DNA of 28,805 nt from an uncultured Flavobacteriaceae bacterium (GTDB taxonomy: Bacteria > Bacteroidota > Bacteroidia > Flavobacteriales > Flavobacteriaceae). Shown piece by piece: positions 1 through 8,383 of this stretch (position 1 is the first letter of the stretch; the number at the start of each line of letters is the position of its first letter). The stretch lies in assembly GCA_945788155.1 (NCBI GenBank), contig CALZKX010000285.1:1-28805 (forward strand), read 5' to 3'. The position numbers were made by a program, and so were the translations under genes. The notes under the pieces are model-generated. The model ran no database searches, had not been told where the DNA came from, and saw only the letters and a list, made by a program, of their open reading frames with translations.

Positions 1-386
1 CAACCATAAGTGCTGCAATGGGAGGCTGTCAGGCAGAAATTGGAGTTTCTGCAGCTATGGCAGCTGGAGCGCTTTGTGAAGTTTTAGGTGGTTCGCCTGA
101 ACAAGTATTAATTGCAGCTGAAATTGCCATGGAACATCACTTAGGACTTACCTGTGACCCCATTGGTGGACTGGTTCAAATACCTTGTATTGAGCGAAAC
201 TCAATGGGAGCCATTAAAGCCATTAATGCTGCTGAATTGGCTTTGGAAACAGATCCGAAAAATGTAAAAGTGCCTTTAGATGACGTTGTAAACACAATGT
301 GGGAAACTGCAAAAGATATGCATACCAAATACAAAGAAACGTCAGAAGGTGGTTTAGCTGTAAGAGTGAGTCTGTCTGATTGTTAG
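1..386 (+). CDS. sdaA: L-serine dehydratase (iron-sulfur type), C-terminal part
   Basis: Partial gene: the frame is open from base 3 and ends at TAG 384-386, so the start lies outside the window. Fe-S L-serine ammonia-lyases deaminate L-serine to pyruvate and ammonium in the cytoplasm. The visible part begins in the conserved MGGCQAEIGVSAAMAAGAL block and continues into CDPIGGLVQIPCIERN. The Cys of GGCQAEIG and the two Cys of CDPIGG..IPC match the conserved cysteines that bind the 4Fe-4S cluster in this family. The tail, ending VRVSLSDC, is where the family normally ends, so the gene is complete at its 3' end. Whether it is the one-chain form or a separate alpha chain cannot be seen. The downstream gene is convergent. 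Confidence 0.93.
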   Translation, partial: TISAAMGGCQAEIGVSAAMAAGALCEVLGGSPEQVLIAAEIAMEHHLGLTCDPIGGLVQIPCIERNSMGAIKAINAAELALETDPKNVKVPLDDVVNTMWETAKDMHTKYKETSEGGLAVRVSLSDC

Positions 387-388
387 AA

Positions 389-416
389 GCCCATCCTAAC
401 CTTCCCAAAGGGAAGA
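389..416. repeat. Short palindromic hairpin after sdaA
   Basis: CTTCCC (401-406) pairs with GGGAAG (410-415) around an AAA loop, preceded by CCATCCTAAC. No T-run follows, so it is a weak terminator at best. From memory, closely similar CCTAACCTTCCC..GGGAAG units recur between genes in flavobacterial genomes, so it may be a dispersed repeat; this window alone does not prove that. It lies between convergent genes. Confidence 0.4.
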
Positions 417-449
417 AATTCTTACTCAGAGGTTTTGGAATTTAGTCAT

Positions 450-920
450 TTAATTTTGGGAATTTGACTTACATCCTTCTCTCCTACGTGTATCAATTAA
501 ATAAATAATCTTCCAAGTGCCTTCAAGTTTAACTAACTGAAATGAGTTAACACCACAATGACTGAACTTTTCATTGAACCAAAATTCATATGGTGTCCAC
601 GCATTTGCCATGTCCCCATCAATTTGAATGTTAAAACCCAATAACTTTTCTTCAAATTTTTGATCTTTTGGTATGGAAACTATCGATTTTAAAAAAGCAC
701 TAAGCTCTTGGTTACTCAGTTGTGCAACACCTTCCTTATTTTTACCAATAGATTGCAAAGTAAGATCTTTAGAAACAAGTGCGTTAATAGCCACACTATC
801 TTGCTTGTGGAACGCATCAAAGAATTTGACTATAATGCTTTTTACTTCTGCTTCATCAGAATTTTGTGCAAAGAGTGAACTAGAAATAAGCAATACTATT
901 AAAAAAGAAATGATTCTCAT
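450..920 (-). CDS. Secreted NTF2-like (SnoaL/DUF4440-type) protein
   Basis: A protein of 156 residues starting at ATG 920-918. The frame stays open upstream to 1022, but the chosen start places a clean signal peptide (MRIISFLIVLLISSSLFAQ) at the N-terminus, so the longer form is rejected. The mature part opens with DEAEVKSIIVKFFDAFHKQDSVAINALV, the helical start typical of NTF2-like cone folds. It ends with GVNSFQLVKLEGTWKIIYLIDTRR, the strand pair that closes that fold. Function is unknown; family members include small enzymes and ligand binders, and no catalytic residues can be assigned. It is probably exported to the periplasm. It stands alone, convergent with sdaA and divergent from panB. 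Confidence 0.72.
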   Translation of the reverse strand: MRIISFLIVLLISSSLFAQNSDEAEVKSIIVKFFDAFHKQDSVAINALVSKDLTLQSIGKNKEGVAQLSNQELSAFLKSIVSIPKDQKFEEKLLGFNIQIDGDMANAWTPYEFWFNEKFSHCGVNSFQLVKLEGTWKIIYLIDTRRREGCKSNSQN

Positions 921-1033
921 GATTAATTTTTTTCTAAAATAGTAGATATACCTACATCTAAAAAACATAATTGAATAATTAACACTGTTAACTTTCTGTA
1001 TATTTACTATTTTTACGCACAAATATAGAAACT

Positions 1034-1852
1034 ATGTCTACTGCAAAGAAAGAATACAAAAGAGTTACAACAAAATCATTAGTTGATATGAAGAGTAACG
1101 GAGAAAAAATTTCTATGCTTACAGCTTATGACTATACGATGGCTAAAATTGTTGATGGTGGTGGTATTGATGTTATTTTGGTTGGTGATTCAGCAAGTAA
1201 TGTTATGGCAGGACATGAAACCACATTACCAATAACTCTTGACCAAATGATTTACCATGCGTCTTCTGTAATTCGTGCAGTAGAAAGAGCTTTGGTGGTT
1301 GTAGATTTACCTTTTGGAAGCTACCAAAGTGATCCAAAAGAAGCGCTTCGGTCAGCCATTAGGATTATGAAAGAAAGTGGTGGTCATGCTGTAAAAATGG
1401 AAGGCGGAAAAGAAGTTAAAGAATCCATAAAGCGAATTTTGAATGCTGGAATTCCTGTAATGGGACATTTAGGACTTACACCACAATCCATCTATAAATT
1501 TGGTACTTACACAGTTAGAGCCAAAGAAGAAGAAGAAGCAATGCAGTTAGTAGAAGATGCAAAAATGCTTGAGCGTATAGGCTGTTTTGGCATAGTTTTG
1601 GAAAAAATTCCTGCAAAATTAGCAAAGCAAGTTGCCGAAAGTGTAAGTATTCCAATAATTGGAATTGGAGCTGGAAATGGTGTTGATGGCCAAGTACTAG
1701 TGCTTCATGATATGCTAGGTATGACACATGAGTTCAATCCGCGTTTTTTAAGGCGTTATATGAATTTGTATGAAGATATGACAACTGCAATTTCTCAATA
1801 TGTGACCGATGTTAAGTTAGTAGATTTCCCGTCTGATTCTGAGCAATATTAA
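1034..1852 (+). CDS. panB: 3-methyl-2-oxobutanoate hydroxymethyltransferase (ketopantoate synthesis)
   Basis: PanB transfers a hydroxymethyl group from 5,10-methylene-tetrahydrofolate to alpha-ketoisovalerate to make ketopantoate, the first committed step of pantothenate and CoA synthesis. The 272 residues match the usual length. Visible family blocks are SMLTAYDYTMAKIVDGGGID near the N-terminus, VGDSASNVMAGHETTLPIT (metal-binding Asp region), VKMEGG, GHLGLTPQSIYKFGTYTVRA and the catalytic-Glu block FGIVLEKIPA, followed by IPIIGIGAGNGVDGQVLVLHD. The start is ATG 1034. A 7-of-8 match to the Bacteroidota -7 element (TATATTTA, 999-1006) lies upstream, without a well-spaced -33 box. panC and panD are not in the window. 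Confidence 0.97.
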   Translation: MSTAKKEYKRVTTKSLVDMKSNGEKISMLTAYDYTMAKIVDGGGIDVILVGDSASNVMAGHETTLPITLDQMIYHASSVIRAVERALVVVDLPFGSYQSDPKEALRSAIRIMKESGGHAVKMEGGKEVKESIKRILNAGIPVMGHLGLTPQSIYKFGTYTVRAKEEEEAMQLVEDAKMLERIGCFGIVLEKIPAKLAKQVAESVSIPIIGIGAGNGVDGQVLVLHDMLGMTHEFNPRFLRRYMNLYEDMTTAISQYVTDVKLVDFPSDSEQY

Positions 1853-1853
1853 G

Positions 1854-1886
1854 CTCCTTTGTCCTTTGGACATTTCCCCAAAGGAG
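1854..1886. repeat. Palindromic hairpin after panB
   Basis: CTCCTTTG (1854-1861) pairs with CAAAGGAG (1879-1886), and a smaller hairpin GTCC-TTT-GGAC (1861-1871) is nested beside it. No U-tract follows (GAAAATTATAATT), so it is not a classical terminator. It resembles the short intergenic palindromes common in flavobacteria and may be a dispersed unit related in style to the one after sdaA. Confidence 0.4.
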
Positions 1887-1941
1887 AAAATTATAATTAA
1901 AGCAATGGTGTTTTAATTAAAATAAAGTACTCTTGTAATTC

Positions 1942-2640
1942 GTGTCAAAAATTATATCCAACAAATCCAATCTACAAGTTCTTTACGAAGACAATCACAT
2001 CATCATTGTTAATAAACGAGCTGGTGATATTGTTCAAGGTGATAAAACTGGTGACCAACCTTTAAGTGATGTCGCAAAAGAATTCATAAAAGATAAATAC
2101 AACAAACCAGGAAATGTTTACTTAGGTGTAACACATCGTTTAGATAGGCCAACCACTGGAATTGTTGTGTTTGCTAAAACATCAAAAGTACTACCTCGTT
2201 TAAATAAATTGTTTTCAGATAAAAAAATAAACAAAACCTATTGGGCTATTGTAAAAGAAAAACCTGAAAGCGAAAAAGACACTTTAACACATTGGTTGAA
2301 AAAAAATCCTAAAAACAATAAATCTACAGCTTATAATCACGAAATAAAGGATAGCAAAAAAGCTATTCTTCACTATAAAATTATTAAGCATCTGAATAAT
2401 TATTTTCTTTTGAAAGTCAATTTGGAAACCGGAAGGCATCATCAAATTCGGTGTCAATTGGCAAGTATTGGTTCTCCAATTAAAGGCGATTTAAAATATG
2501 GATTTGATAGAAGTAACAAAGATGCAAGTATTCATTTACATTCCAGAAAAATTGATTTTATTCATCCAGTTAGTAAAGAACAAATATCTGTTGTAGCTCC
2601 AACACCACAAGACCCAATTTGGGATGCCTGTAATAACTAA
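1942..2640 (+). CDS. RluA-family RNA pseudouridine synthase
   Basis: Converts specific uridines of rRNA or tRNA to pseudouridine. The signature HRLDRPTTGIVVFAKT (residues 65-80) contains the catalytic Asp, Asp68, in the RluA motif HRLD. Downstream blocks are NKTYWAIVKEKPE, the RxHQIRCQLASIG motif (ETGRHHQIR) and the C-terminal IHLHSRKIDFIHPV. At 232 residues it is a short RluA-type enzyme with only the catalytic domain; no S4 domain precedes it. The start is GTG 1942, chosen because the conserved N-terminus LQVLYEDNHIIIVNKRAGD begins right after it and no ATG lies in frame before that block. The modified nucleotide cannot be deduced. It lies 89 bases after panB and 26 before the aldehyde dehydrogenase, possibly one transcript. 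Confidence 0.9.
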   Translation: MSKIISNKSNLQVLYEDNHIIIVNKRAGDIVQGDKTGDQPLSDVAKEFIKDKYNKPGNVYLGVTHRLDRPTTGIVVFAKTSKVLPRLNKLFSDKKINKTYWAIVKEKPESEKDTLTHWLKKNPKNNKSTAYNHEIKDSKKAILHYKIIKHLNNYFLLKVNLETGRHHQIRCQLASIGSPIKGDLKYGFDRSNKDASIHLHSRKIDFIHPVSKEQISVVAPTPQDPIWDACNN

Positions 2641-2666
2641 ATTAGTATCTTTATAAAAAAGAAAAT

Positions 2667-4043
2667 TTGAATATACCTAGCATACTTCAACAGCAAAGAG
2701 CATACTTCAAAACACAACAAACTAAAGATGTGTTGTTTAGAATTAATGTTCTAAAAAAACTAAAACAAGAAATAGTTAACCGAGAGCAAGATATTTATGA
2801 CGCCTTAAAAAAGGATTTCAATAAATCTACTTTTGAAGCTTTTATGAGTGAGTATGGCATCGTTATTTCCGAAATAAATCTTGTTCTTAAAAATTTGAAA
2901 TCATGGTCAAAACCTAAGTGCGTAAAGCCTTCAATGCTAACGTTTCCATCTACCGATTATATTTACAAAGAACCTTATGGAACCGTGTTGGTTATTGCGC
3001 CTTGGAACTATTCATTTTTATTATCCATTGAACCACTAATTATGGCTATTGCTGCTGGGAACACTGTAGTGGTAAAGCCAAGTGAACTAACAACGCATAC
3101 ATCACAATTGGTTACAGATATTATTAGTTTGGTTTTTGATGAAAAACATGCAAGCTCAATTCAAGGAGGGATACCTATTTCAACCCAATTATTGGAACAA
3201 AAATGGGATTACATATTTTTTACAGGCAGTGTACCAGTTGGTAAAATTGTGGCTAAAGCAGCTGCAAAACACTTAACTCCTGTGACTTTGGAATTAGGCG
3301 GAAAATCACCTTGTATAATTGATGATACCATTGATTTAAAACTAACAGCAAAGCGAATTGTTTGGGGAAAATTTTTTAATGGTGGTCAAACCTGTATTTC
3401 GCCAGATTACTTAATTGTTTATTATTCTGTCAAGGATAAATTAATAGAGCTGCTAAAAACTGAAACAATAAAAGCTTATGGTAAAGACTCTAAGCTTTCA
3501 GAGGATTTTCCTAGAATTATAAACCAAAAAAACACGCATCGTTTAAGTGAATTACTAAAAGGAGTTAATATTGCTTTTGGAGGCGAACATGATATCGAGA
3601 AATGTTATGTAGCTCCTACGTTTGTTGACAATCCGAGTTTGGATAGTAAGTTAATGAAAGACGAAATATTTGGACCCATACTTCCAATTTTGACTTTTAA
3701 AAATGGGTCAGATGTCGATAACATAATAAGCAATTATGATAAGCCTTTATCACTTTATGTGTTCTCAAAAAATAAGGCTTTTACTAAAAAAATGGTTACA
3801 ACATATAGCTTTGGTGGAGGCGCCATAAACGATCCTTTAATTCATTTTGGAAACCATAGATTACCTTTTGGAGGTGTTGGAGCCAGTGGTATAGGAGCCT
3901 ATCATGGCAAACACGGTTTTAATACGTTTTCACATTATAAATCTATTTCTAAACGTGGTACGTGGTTTGATCCGCCTGTGCGATATGCGCCTTACAAAGG
4001 TAAATTAGGACTATTAAAAAAAATGTTTAAATGGTTTGGCTAA
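2667..4043 (+). CDS. Aldehyde dehydrogenase, class 3 type
   Basis: NAD(P)-dependent oxidation of aldehydes to carboxylic acids; class 3 enzymes prefer medium-chain fatty or aromatic aldehydes. The 458 residues fit class 3, which is shorter than ALDH1/2. Visible are the cofactor and active-site blocks APWNYS (Asn114), VVKPSE, FTGSVPVGK, LELGGKSPC (general base Glu209) and GGQTCISPDY (nucleophile Cys243); the Glu209/Cys243 numbering coincides with mammalian ALDH3A1. EIFGPILPI and PFGGVGASGIGAYHGKHGFNTFSH follow. The start is TTG 2667: homology begins at once (QQQRAYFKTQQTKDVLFR) and the first internal ATG is 60 codons in. It lies 26 bases after the pseudouridine synthase. Its 3' end overlaps the convergent histidine kinase gene by 17 bases. 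Confidence 0.95.
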   Translation: MNIPSILQQQRAYFKTQQTKDVLFRINVLKKLKQEIVNREQDIYDALKKDFNKSTFEAFMSEYGIVISEINLVLKNLKSWSKPKCVKPSMLTFPSTDYIYKEPYGTVLVIAPWNYSFLLSIEPLIMAIAAGNTVVVKPSELTTHTSQLVTDIISLVFDEKHASSIQGGIPISTQLLEQKWDYIFFTGSVPVGKIVAKAAAKHLTPVTLELGGKSPCIIDDTIDLKLTAKRIVWGKFFNGGQTCISPDYLIVYYSVKDKLIELLKTETIKAYGKDSKLSEDFPRIINQKNTHRLSELLKGVNIAFGGEHDIEKCYVAPTFVDNPSLDSKLMKDEIFGPILPILTFKNGSDVDNIISNYDKPLSLYVFSKNKAFTKKMVTTYSFGGGAINDPLIHFGNHRLPFGGVGASGIGAYHGKHGFNTFSHYKSISKRGTWFDPPVRYAPYKGKLGLLKKMFKWFG

Positions 4044-4869
4044 GAGCTCTTAAAGTTATTGGATAATTTAAGGTTAACTTAGTTCCTTTATTTGGACTTG
4101 AAATTAAATTAAATTTAGTATTGGTAAGAGTAGCTCTGCTTTTCATGTTAATTAAACCTGAGCCTTTTTTTATCGTTTCAATATCAAAACCAACACCATT
4201 ATCTTCTGCAACAACTTGCAAGTTATCTGTTGTATAAGTTAACTTTATTGTTAATTGAGTTGCCTCGGAATATTTTACAGTATTTGAAATAAACTCTTGT
4301 AAGATTCTAAATAGAATAATTGCATCTTGATTGTTTTTACAAACTCCTTGATCTCCAGAACTAACCAATTTTGCATTAAGTAAATTCATTCTATTTAAAC
4401 GTTCAATTTCAGTATTTAATGATTCTTGAAAGCCTAAGTTTAAAATCACTTCGCTATTTAATACTTTAGATAAGCCTCTCACATCTTTAATGGCTTCACT
4501 CACAGCCTTTTTTGCATCATCTACTTTATTTTTAATTGAGTCTTGAGTTAATGAAGCAATCAAGCTTAATTGCATATTGGCTACAGCTAGTAACTGACCA
4601 ATATTATCGTGTAATTCTTGTCCAATATTTTTAAGGGTTTGCTCCTGAATTTCTGTTTGTGTTTTTATCAATTCTTCTTCAAATTCACGCTCACGTTGTA
4701 TTTTATCAAGTAGTAATTTGTTTTTACGCTTTTGAAATGTAGAAAAAAACAAAACAAACATAGTGACCAAAAAGGCAATTACTATAATGGTATAAACCAA
4801 TAAAGCAACTTGCTCATCACTTATTATTTTATTTTGAAATATGAGGTAATAAACACAGCTGTAAAACAT
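4027..4869 (-). CDS. Sensor histidine kinase, HisKA_3/NarL-LiaS class
   Basis: Membrane-anchored kinase of the type that phosphorylates NarL/LuxR-like regulators. From the chosen ATG at 4869: one TM segment (about 21-44, VALLVYTIIVIAFLVTMFVL), a coiled-coil linker (KLLLDKIQREREFEEELIKT), the HisKA_3 H-box NIGQELHDNIGQLLAVANM with phospho-acceptor His87, then the ATPase domain with N-box EFISNTVKYSEA and G-boxes DNGVGFD and GSGLINM. Sensing is not in this protein: only a few residues precede the TM. The start is uncertain. ATG 4893 or 4869 both overlap the upstream 7-TM gene (70 or 46 bases), and no ATG, GTG or TTG lies between its stop and the conserved ISDEQVALL. No response regulator is adjacent. 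Confidence 0.88.
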   Translation of the reverse strand: MFYSCVYYLIFQNKIISDEQVALLVYTIIVIAFLVTMFVLFFSTFQKRKNKLLLDKIQREREFEEELIKTQTEIQEQTLKNIGQELHDNIGQLLAVANMQLSLIASLTQDSIKNKVDDAKKAVSEAIKDVRGLSKVLNSEVILNLGFQESLNTEIERLNRMNLLNAKLVSSGDQGVCKNNQDAIILFRILQEFISNTVKYSEATQLTIKLTYTTDNLQVVAEDNGVGFDIETIKKGSGLINMKSRATLTNTKFNLISSPNKGTKLTLNYPITLRALSQTI

Positions 4870-5531
4870 AGATACATAATAATGTTTGCCCAAAGTAAAA
4901 TAAATTTCCTTAAATAAATAAAGTTTGGGTTATTAAGGCTATAATAACTTCTAAAAATAAACAATGGTGTAATTGCTAAAGACCACAACAATAATGTGGT
5001 TGCAATATAAAAATGTTTAGATTTATAAAATGTTAGAATTTTGTCGCTATTTATAATACTTAGGTAATACAAACAAACAAAAAATGAAATAATGAGTGTC
5101 CTAATCATAAATCCGTAAGGCATTGAATTATAAAAAAATGAGTCTGAAAATATTAAATAGAAAACCGAGAATACCGAAAAGCCTATTACTAGTATTTTAA
5201 TATAATTCTGGTGTTTTAAATTACTTATAAGTTTTTTATAATATTCACCCAATAGAATTATTAGAACAACTGCACGAACATTATATAACCAAATGTTAGT
5301 GCAAAATGAACTGTTTTTAATAAAAATGAATAATTCGTTGTCATAATTATTGAGCATAAATGTTGAGTAAATAGCTAGGTACTCAACAAAAACTGTTAGC
5401 CATAAATACATTACAAAATATCGAGTAACCTTGTCTCTACTTTTATAAACATAGAATGAGCCTGCGATTGCTGCTAGAATTTCAACTAAATATGTTATAG
5501 GAGTATAATTATTAATTAGAAACTCTATCAT
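4824..5531 (-). CDS. Seven-TM membrane protein, probable sensory partner of the kinase
   Basis: 235 residues with about seven hydrophobic segments (roughly 10-29, 38-59, 83-104, 110-128, 137-160, 172-193, 209-232) and short, partly basic loops. There is no signal peptide and no recognised catalytic motif. It overlaps the following histidine kinase gene and starts 8 bases after the stop of the small gene before it, so the three are surely co-transcribed. Because the kinase carries only one TM and no extracytoplasmic domain, I infer that this protein supplies the membrane or ligand-sensing part, as in other split sensors. The overall look recalls 7TM sensory modules, but I cannot assign a named family. 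Start ATG 5531. Confidence 0.72.
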   Translation of the reverse strand: MIEFLINNYTPITYLVEILAAIAGSFYVYKSRDKVTRYFVMYLWLTVFVEYLAIYSTFMLNNYDNELFIFIKNSSFCTNIWLYNVRAVVLIILLGEYYKKLISNLKHQNYIKILVIGFSVFSVFYLIFSDSFFYNSMPYGFMIRTLIISFFVCLYYLSIINSDKILTFYKSKHFYIATTLLLWSLAITPLFIFRSYYSLNNPNFIYLRKFILLWANIIMYLCFTAVFITSYFKIK

Positions 5532-5539
5532 AGTCTAAT

Positions 5540-5935
5540 TTACAGTTGTGGATAATTGGCGTTTGGTGGATCTCCTTGTTGGCCATCATTCAACCCCTCG
5601 CCATCTGGTATATCTCCATTACCTCCAACATCACCTTTTCCATCTATTATTTTTGCCGTTGGAACAATAAAAGATGTAGAATACCCTACTTTGCCATCAA
5701 CTGTTGGATATGCACCACAGTAAATACGAACTCCATTCATTTTATGACCATTCTTTTTTGCCTGTTTTTTTGCGTATTTTAAATAGGCTTTCAGCTCTTT
5801 AATAGAATACCAAGACGATCTGTTATCTGGTCGTTTTACAATGTCTTTACTAATAAGTTCGCACCTAGTTGTAAATGCGTCGTTTAATTCTTTTGCTTTT
5901 TCTGGAGAGATTAACCCCTTAATTTTTGCCATCAT
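5540..5935 (-). CDS. Small conserved protein of unknown function, first gene of the sensor cassette
   Basis: 131 residues from ATG 5935; a TTG one codon earlier and a second ATG one codon later are alternatives. No signal peptide or TM, so probably cytoplasmic. The N-terminal half is helical and basic (SPEKAKELNDAFTTRCELISKDIVKR; SSWYSIKELKAYLKYAKKQA). A compact core follows (MNGVRIYCGAYP..GKVGYSTSFIVPTAK), and the last 28 residues are rich in Gly, Asp, Pro and Asn and probably disordered. I recall similar flavobacterial proteins with the SSWYS-ELxxYLxY and NGIRxYxGxY blocks, all without known function. Its position ahead of the 7-TM protein and kinase suggests a regulatory or signalling accessory role; that is inference. 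Confidence 0.68.
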   Translation of the reverse strand: MMAKIKGLISPEKAKELNDAFTTRCELISKDIVKRPDNRSSWYSIKELKAYLKYAKKQAKKNGHKMNGVRIYCGAYPTVDGKVGYSTSFIVPTAKIIDGKGDVGGNGDIPDGEGLNDGQQGDPPNANYPQL

Positions 5936-6062
5936 CAAATGATTTTATGTGTTAATAAAAAGTTTAATTTTGCTAATAATTAATTATTTTGAGGTAAACT
6001 ATTTATATGCCTAAGTTATACAAAACATCTAGATTATTAAAGAAAAAACTTTCAATTTAAGT

Positions 6063-6911
6063 TTAGAGAGCTTTTAACTTGAATTTAATTTTATCTCCAA
6101 CTCTTTTTTGTGATAACAAATTAATTGACGCTTCCAAAAGCTGTAAAACCCTTGGGTAACCACCAGTTGTTTGACAGTCTCTCATTAAAACCATCAATTT
6201 GCCAAAGGGTGTTAACTGGACAGTTCCTGGTAAAACCAGCGATGTTATTATGCCTTTTAAATTATTGGTTACCAATTCTTGTAACTGATATGCCATTCTG
6301 TTATTTTCTTTGGAAACGGTAAACTCTTGGTTAAAGAGCTTGTTAAGCTGCTCATTATTCATTAGATGAAATTCTGGTCCTTTAAAAACAGATATAACAT
6401 TATCATTTAGGTAATTAGAATCCATTTTAATAGCAGAATATTTTTTACTTATATGGCTTTTAGTATGGATTTTAATCTCGTCTCCTTTGTTTAGTTTTGA
6501 AGCTTTAGTAATGCTTTGATACATACTTCTACTATTCAATATTATTTCAGATTGAAACCCACCAGTAACAGCTAAATAAGCTCTGAATCCGTTAATTGGC
6601 GTACCAAACGAAAGGATATCACCTTTATTCACATTGATAAGTGTATTATTTTTAACAATAGTAGTATTAATTTTAGGTGCTAAATTAGCGCCTGTAACAA
6701 TAATATTTGTTTCACAGTTAAACTCAAGCTTAGGTCCAACCATGGTTATTTCCAGAACTGCACAATCGGTATCATTCCCTAAAATAGCATTTGCCATTTT
6801 AGCAGCATGCATATCCATAGCACCAGACATTGGGACGCCAAGGTGCTGAAAGTCTTTTCTGCCTAAATCCTGAATGGTAGTATAGAATCCTGGATGCAAA
6901 ACCTTAATCAT
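6063..6911 (-). CDS. pxpC: 5-oxoprolinase subunit PxpC (biotin-dependent carboxyltransferase-like fold)
   Basis: Third subunit of the PxpABC 5-oxoprolinase, which uses ATP to open 5-oxo-L-proline (pyroglutamate) to L-glutamate. 282 residues from ATG 6911 (a TTG one codon upstream is rejected). Family blocks: VLHPGFYTTIQDLGRKDFQH and LGVPMSGAMDMHAAKMAN at the N-terminus, then GFRAYLAVTGGF near the middle, and NRMAYQL with VQLTPFGKLMVLMRDCQTTGGYPR near the C-terminus in the usual order. The gene overlaps the pxpB stop by 8 bases (ATGATTAA), so translation is coupled and a joint PxpBC complex is expected. It is the last gene of the NRAMP-pxpA-pxpB-pxpC operon. Confidence 0.93.
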   Translation of the reverse strand: MIKVLHPGFYTTIQDLGRKDFQHLGVPMSGAMDMHAAKMANAILGNDTDCAVLEITMVGPKLEFNCETNIIVTGANLAPKINTTIVKNNTLINVNKGDILSFGTPINGFRAYLAVTGGFQSEIILNSRSMYQSITKASKLNKGDEIKIHTKSHISKKYSAIKMDSNYLNDNVISVFKGPEFHLMNNEQLNKLFNQEFTVSKENNRMAYQLQELVTNNLKGIITSLVLPGTVQLTPFGKLMVLMRDCQTTGGYPRVLQLLEASINLLSQKRVGDKIKFKLKAL

Positions 6912-7638
6912 CAATTACCTCGCTTTCAATTATATAATCATGAGTTGCAATACTACTAGCAATTTGGTCATAGTCAACTTTTGAAACAGAAATAAACTGA
7001 ATTTTATCACCAGCTTTAGCAAAACAAGGGTTTTCCTTTTGGACATTAAAAAATTCGATGGGTGTGCTGCCAATAATGTTCCATCCTCCAGGACTTTCAT
7101 TAGGGTATATTCCAGTTTGCGATCCACCAATAGCAACAGCACCTTTTTCAATTTGCATCCTTGGTGTTGATTTCCTCGGAAAATGAATCTTCTTGTCGAG
7201 TCCTCCCAAGTATAAAAATCCAGGTAAAAAGCCTATAAAATAAACTAGGTAATTTTCATTGGTATGCAGCTCAATAATTTTTGAAATTTCAAGATTATTT
7301 TTTAAAGAAATTTCTTCTAAATCCAATCCAAATTCGAGGTCATAGCATACTGGAACTTTCCATAATATTGAATCATTATGTTCACTATCAAAACCTTCAT
7401 ATAAAATGCTTTTAAGTGTTAATATTTCATCATAGATATTGTTTATAGTTGAACTATAACTAACTAATATCGAGTTATATGCATGCTTTATGTAAACTTT
7501 TTGTTTAAATTCAAAATTTTCGAGTTTCTGCTTGTACAACAATACGCTTTTAAGGACATTTTCTGATATAATTTGAGGCCATTCAATTAAAATTGAATGT
7601 TCTCCAAAAGGTTTGTATTGTAGTTTAAATTTCTTCAA
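6904..7638 (-). CDS. pxpB: 5-oxoprolinase subunit PxpB (KipI-like)
   Basis: 244 residues, the usual length for the KipI/PxpB family. Bacillus KipI was first described as a sporulation kinase inhibitor; PxpB is a subunit of ATP-dependent 5-oxoprolinase, with which the present operon agrees. Visible motifs: GFLPGFLYLGGLD (136-148), PRKSTPRMQIEKGAVAIGG (154-172) and PNESPGGWNIIGSTP (179-193), the cyclophilin-like core with its cluster of Gly residues. The start is TTG 7638, four bases after the pxpA stop. No in-frame ATG precedes the conserved FKLQYKPFGEHSILIEW strand, so a TTG start is needed. The C-terminus overlaps pxpC. Confidence 0.93.
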   Translation of the reverse strand: MKKFKLQYKPFGEHSILIEWPQIISENVLKSVLLYKQKLENFEFKQKVYIKHAYNSILVSYSSTINNIYDEILTLKSILYEGFDSEHNDSILWKVPVCYDLEFGLDLEEISLKNNLEISKIIELHTNENYLVYFIGFLPGFLYLGGLDKKIHFPRKSTPRMQIEKGAVAIGGSQTGIYPNESPGGWNIIGSTPIEFFNVQKENPCFAKAGDKIQFISVSKVDYDQIASSIATHDYIIESEVIDD

Positions 7639-7642
7639 AATA

Positions 7643-8383
7643 TTATTGAATTTTTATTCCAGATGCCATCAAATTTTGTCGAAGGTTTTTAATTAATTTT
7701 AAGGCTTCTGGATGATCTCCATGAACACATATTGTTTCAACCTCAATTGGAACTTCCACTCCATTTATGGTTTTTACTTTTTTATGCAAAATCATATTTT
7801 GAACATGATTGATCATTTTGCCTACATCTAGAATAATCGCATTTTTATTCGATCTTGAAACCAGTGACAAATCTTCATTATAATTTCTATCTGCAAAAGC
7901 TTCATAAGTAATTGGCACACCTTCGTTCTTAGCTATTTCAGAAATCACTGAGCCATAAGGCGCATAAAGCTTTAAAGGTAAATGAATACTTTTCATAACC
8001 TCAACAATAACCTCAGCTGTTTTTTTATCTTTCGCAGCTAAATTATACAAAGCACCATGAGGTTTTACATGATGTAAGGCAGCATGTTGCTCTCTTACAA
8101 CATTCATCAAGTGTTTTATCTGGTTTTTTATGGTTTGATATAACGCTGCACAAGGCATGTTAACAATTTGTCTTCCAAAATTTTCTTTGTCAGGGAAAGA
8201 AGGATGTGCGCCAATTTTCACTCTGTGATGTTTAGCTAATTCCACGCATAATTTCATAGAGTCATTATCGCCAGCGTGTCCACCACAGGCAATATTGCAT
8301 GAAGATAGCAATGGTATTAAATTTGTTTCATTACCAATGCCTTCTCCAATATCTGCGTTTATATCAATTGAGGTGTCTTTCAT
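7643..8383 (-). CDS. pxpA: 5-oxoprolinase subunit PxpA (LamB/YcsF family)
   Basis: 246 residues, the full family length. Conserved LamB/YcsF blocks appear in order: IDINADIGEG (N-terminus), CNIACGGHAGDNDSM, VKIGAHPSFPDKENFGR, HVKPHGALYNLA, EAFADRNYNEDLSLVSR and TICVHGDHPEAL. The Asp/His-rich motifs form the active-site cleft of the TIM-like fold that works with PxpB and PxpC to hydrolyse pyroglutamate using ATP. Start ATG 8383 is directly adjacent to the stop of the transporter gene (TAG 8386-8384) with no spacer, indicating translational coupling between transporter and enzyme. Cytoplasmic. The call rests on clear motifs and an intact gene set. Confidence 0.96.
   Translation of the reverse strand: MKDTSIDINADIGEGIGNETNLIPLLSSCNIACGGHAGDNDSMKLCVELAKHHRVKIGAHPSFPDKENFGRQIVNMPCAALYQTIKNQIKHLMNVVREQHAALHHVKPHGALYNLAAKDKKTAEVIVEVMKSIHLPLKLYAPYGSVISEIAKNEGVPITYEAFADRNYNEDLSLVSRSNKNAIILDVGKMINHVQNMILHKKVKTINGVEVPIEVETICVHGDHPEALKLIKNLRQNLMASGIKIQ

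Noticed and set aside
921..1022. Longer form of the NTF2-like protein
   Set aside because: It would place 34 residues before a clean signal peptide.
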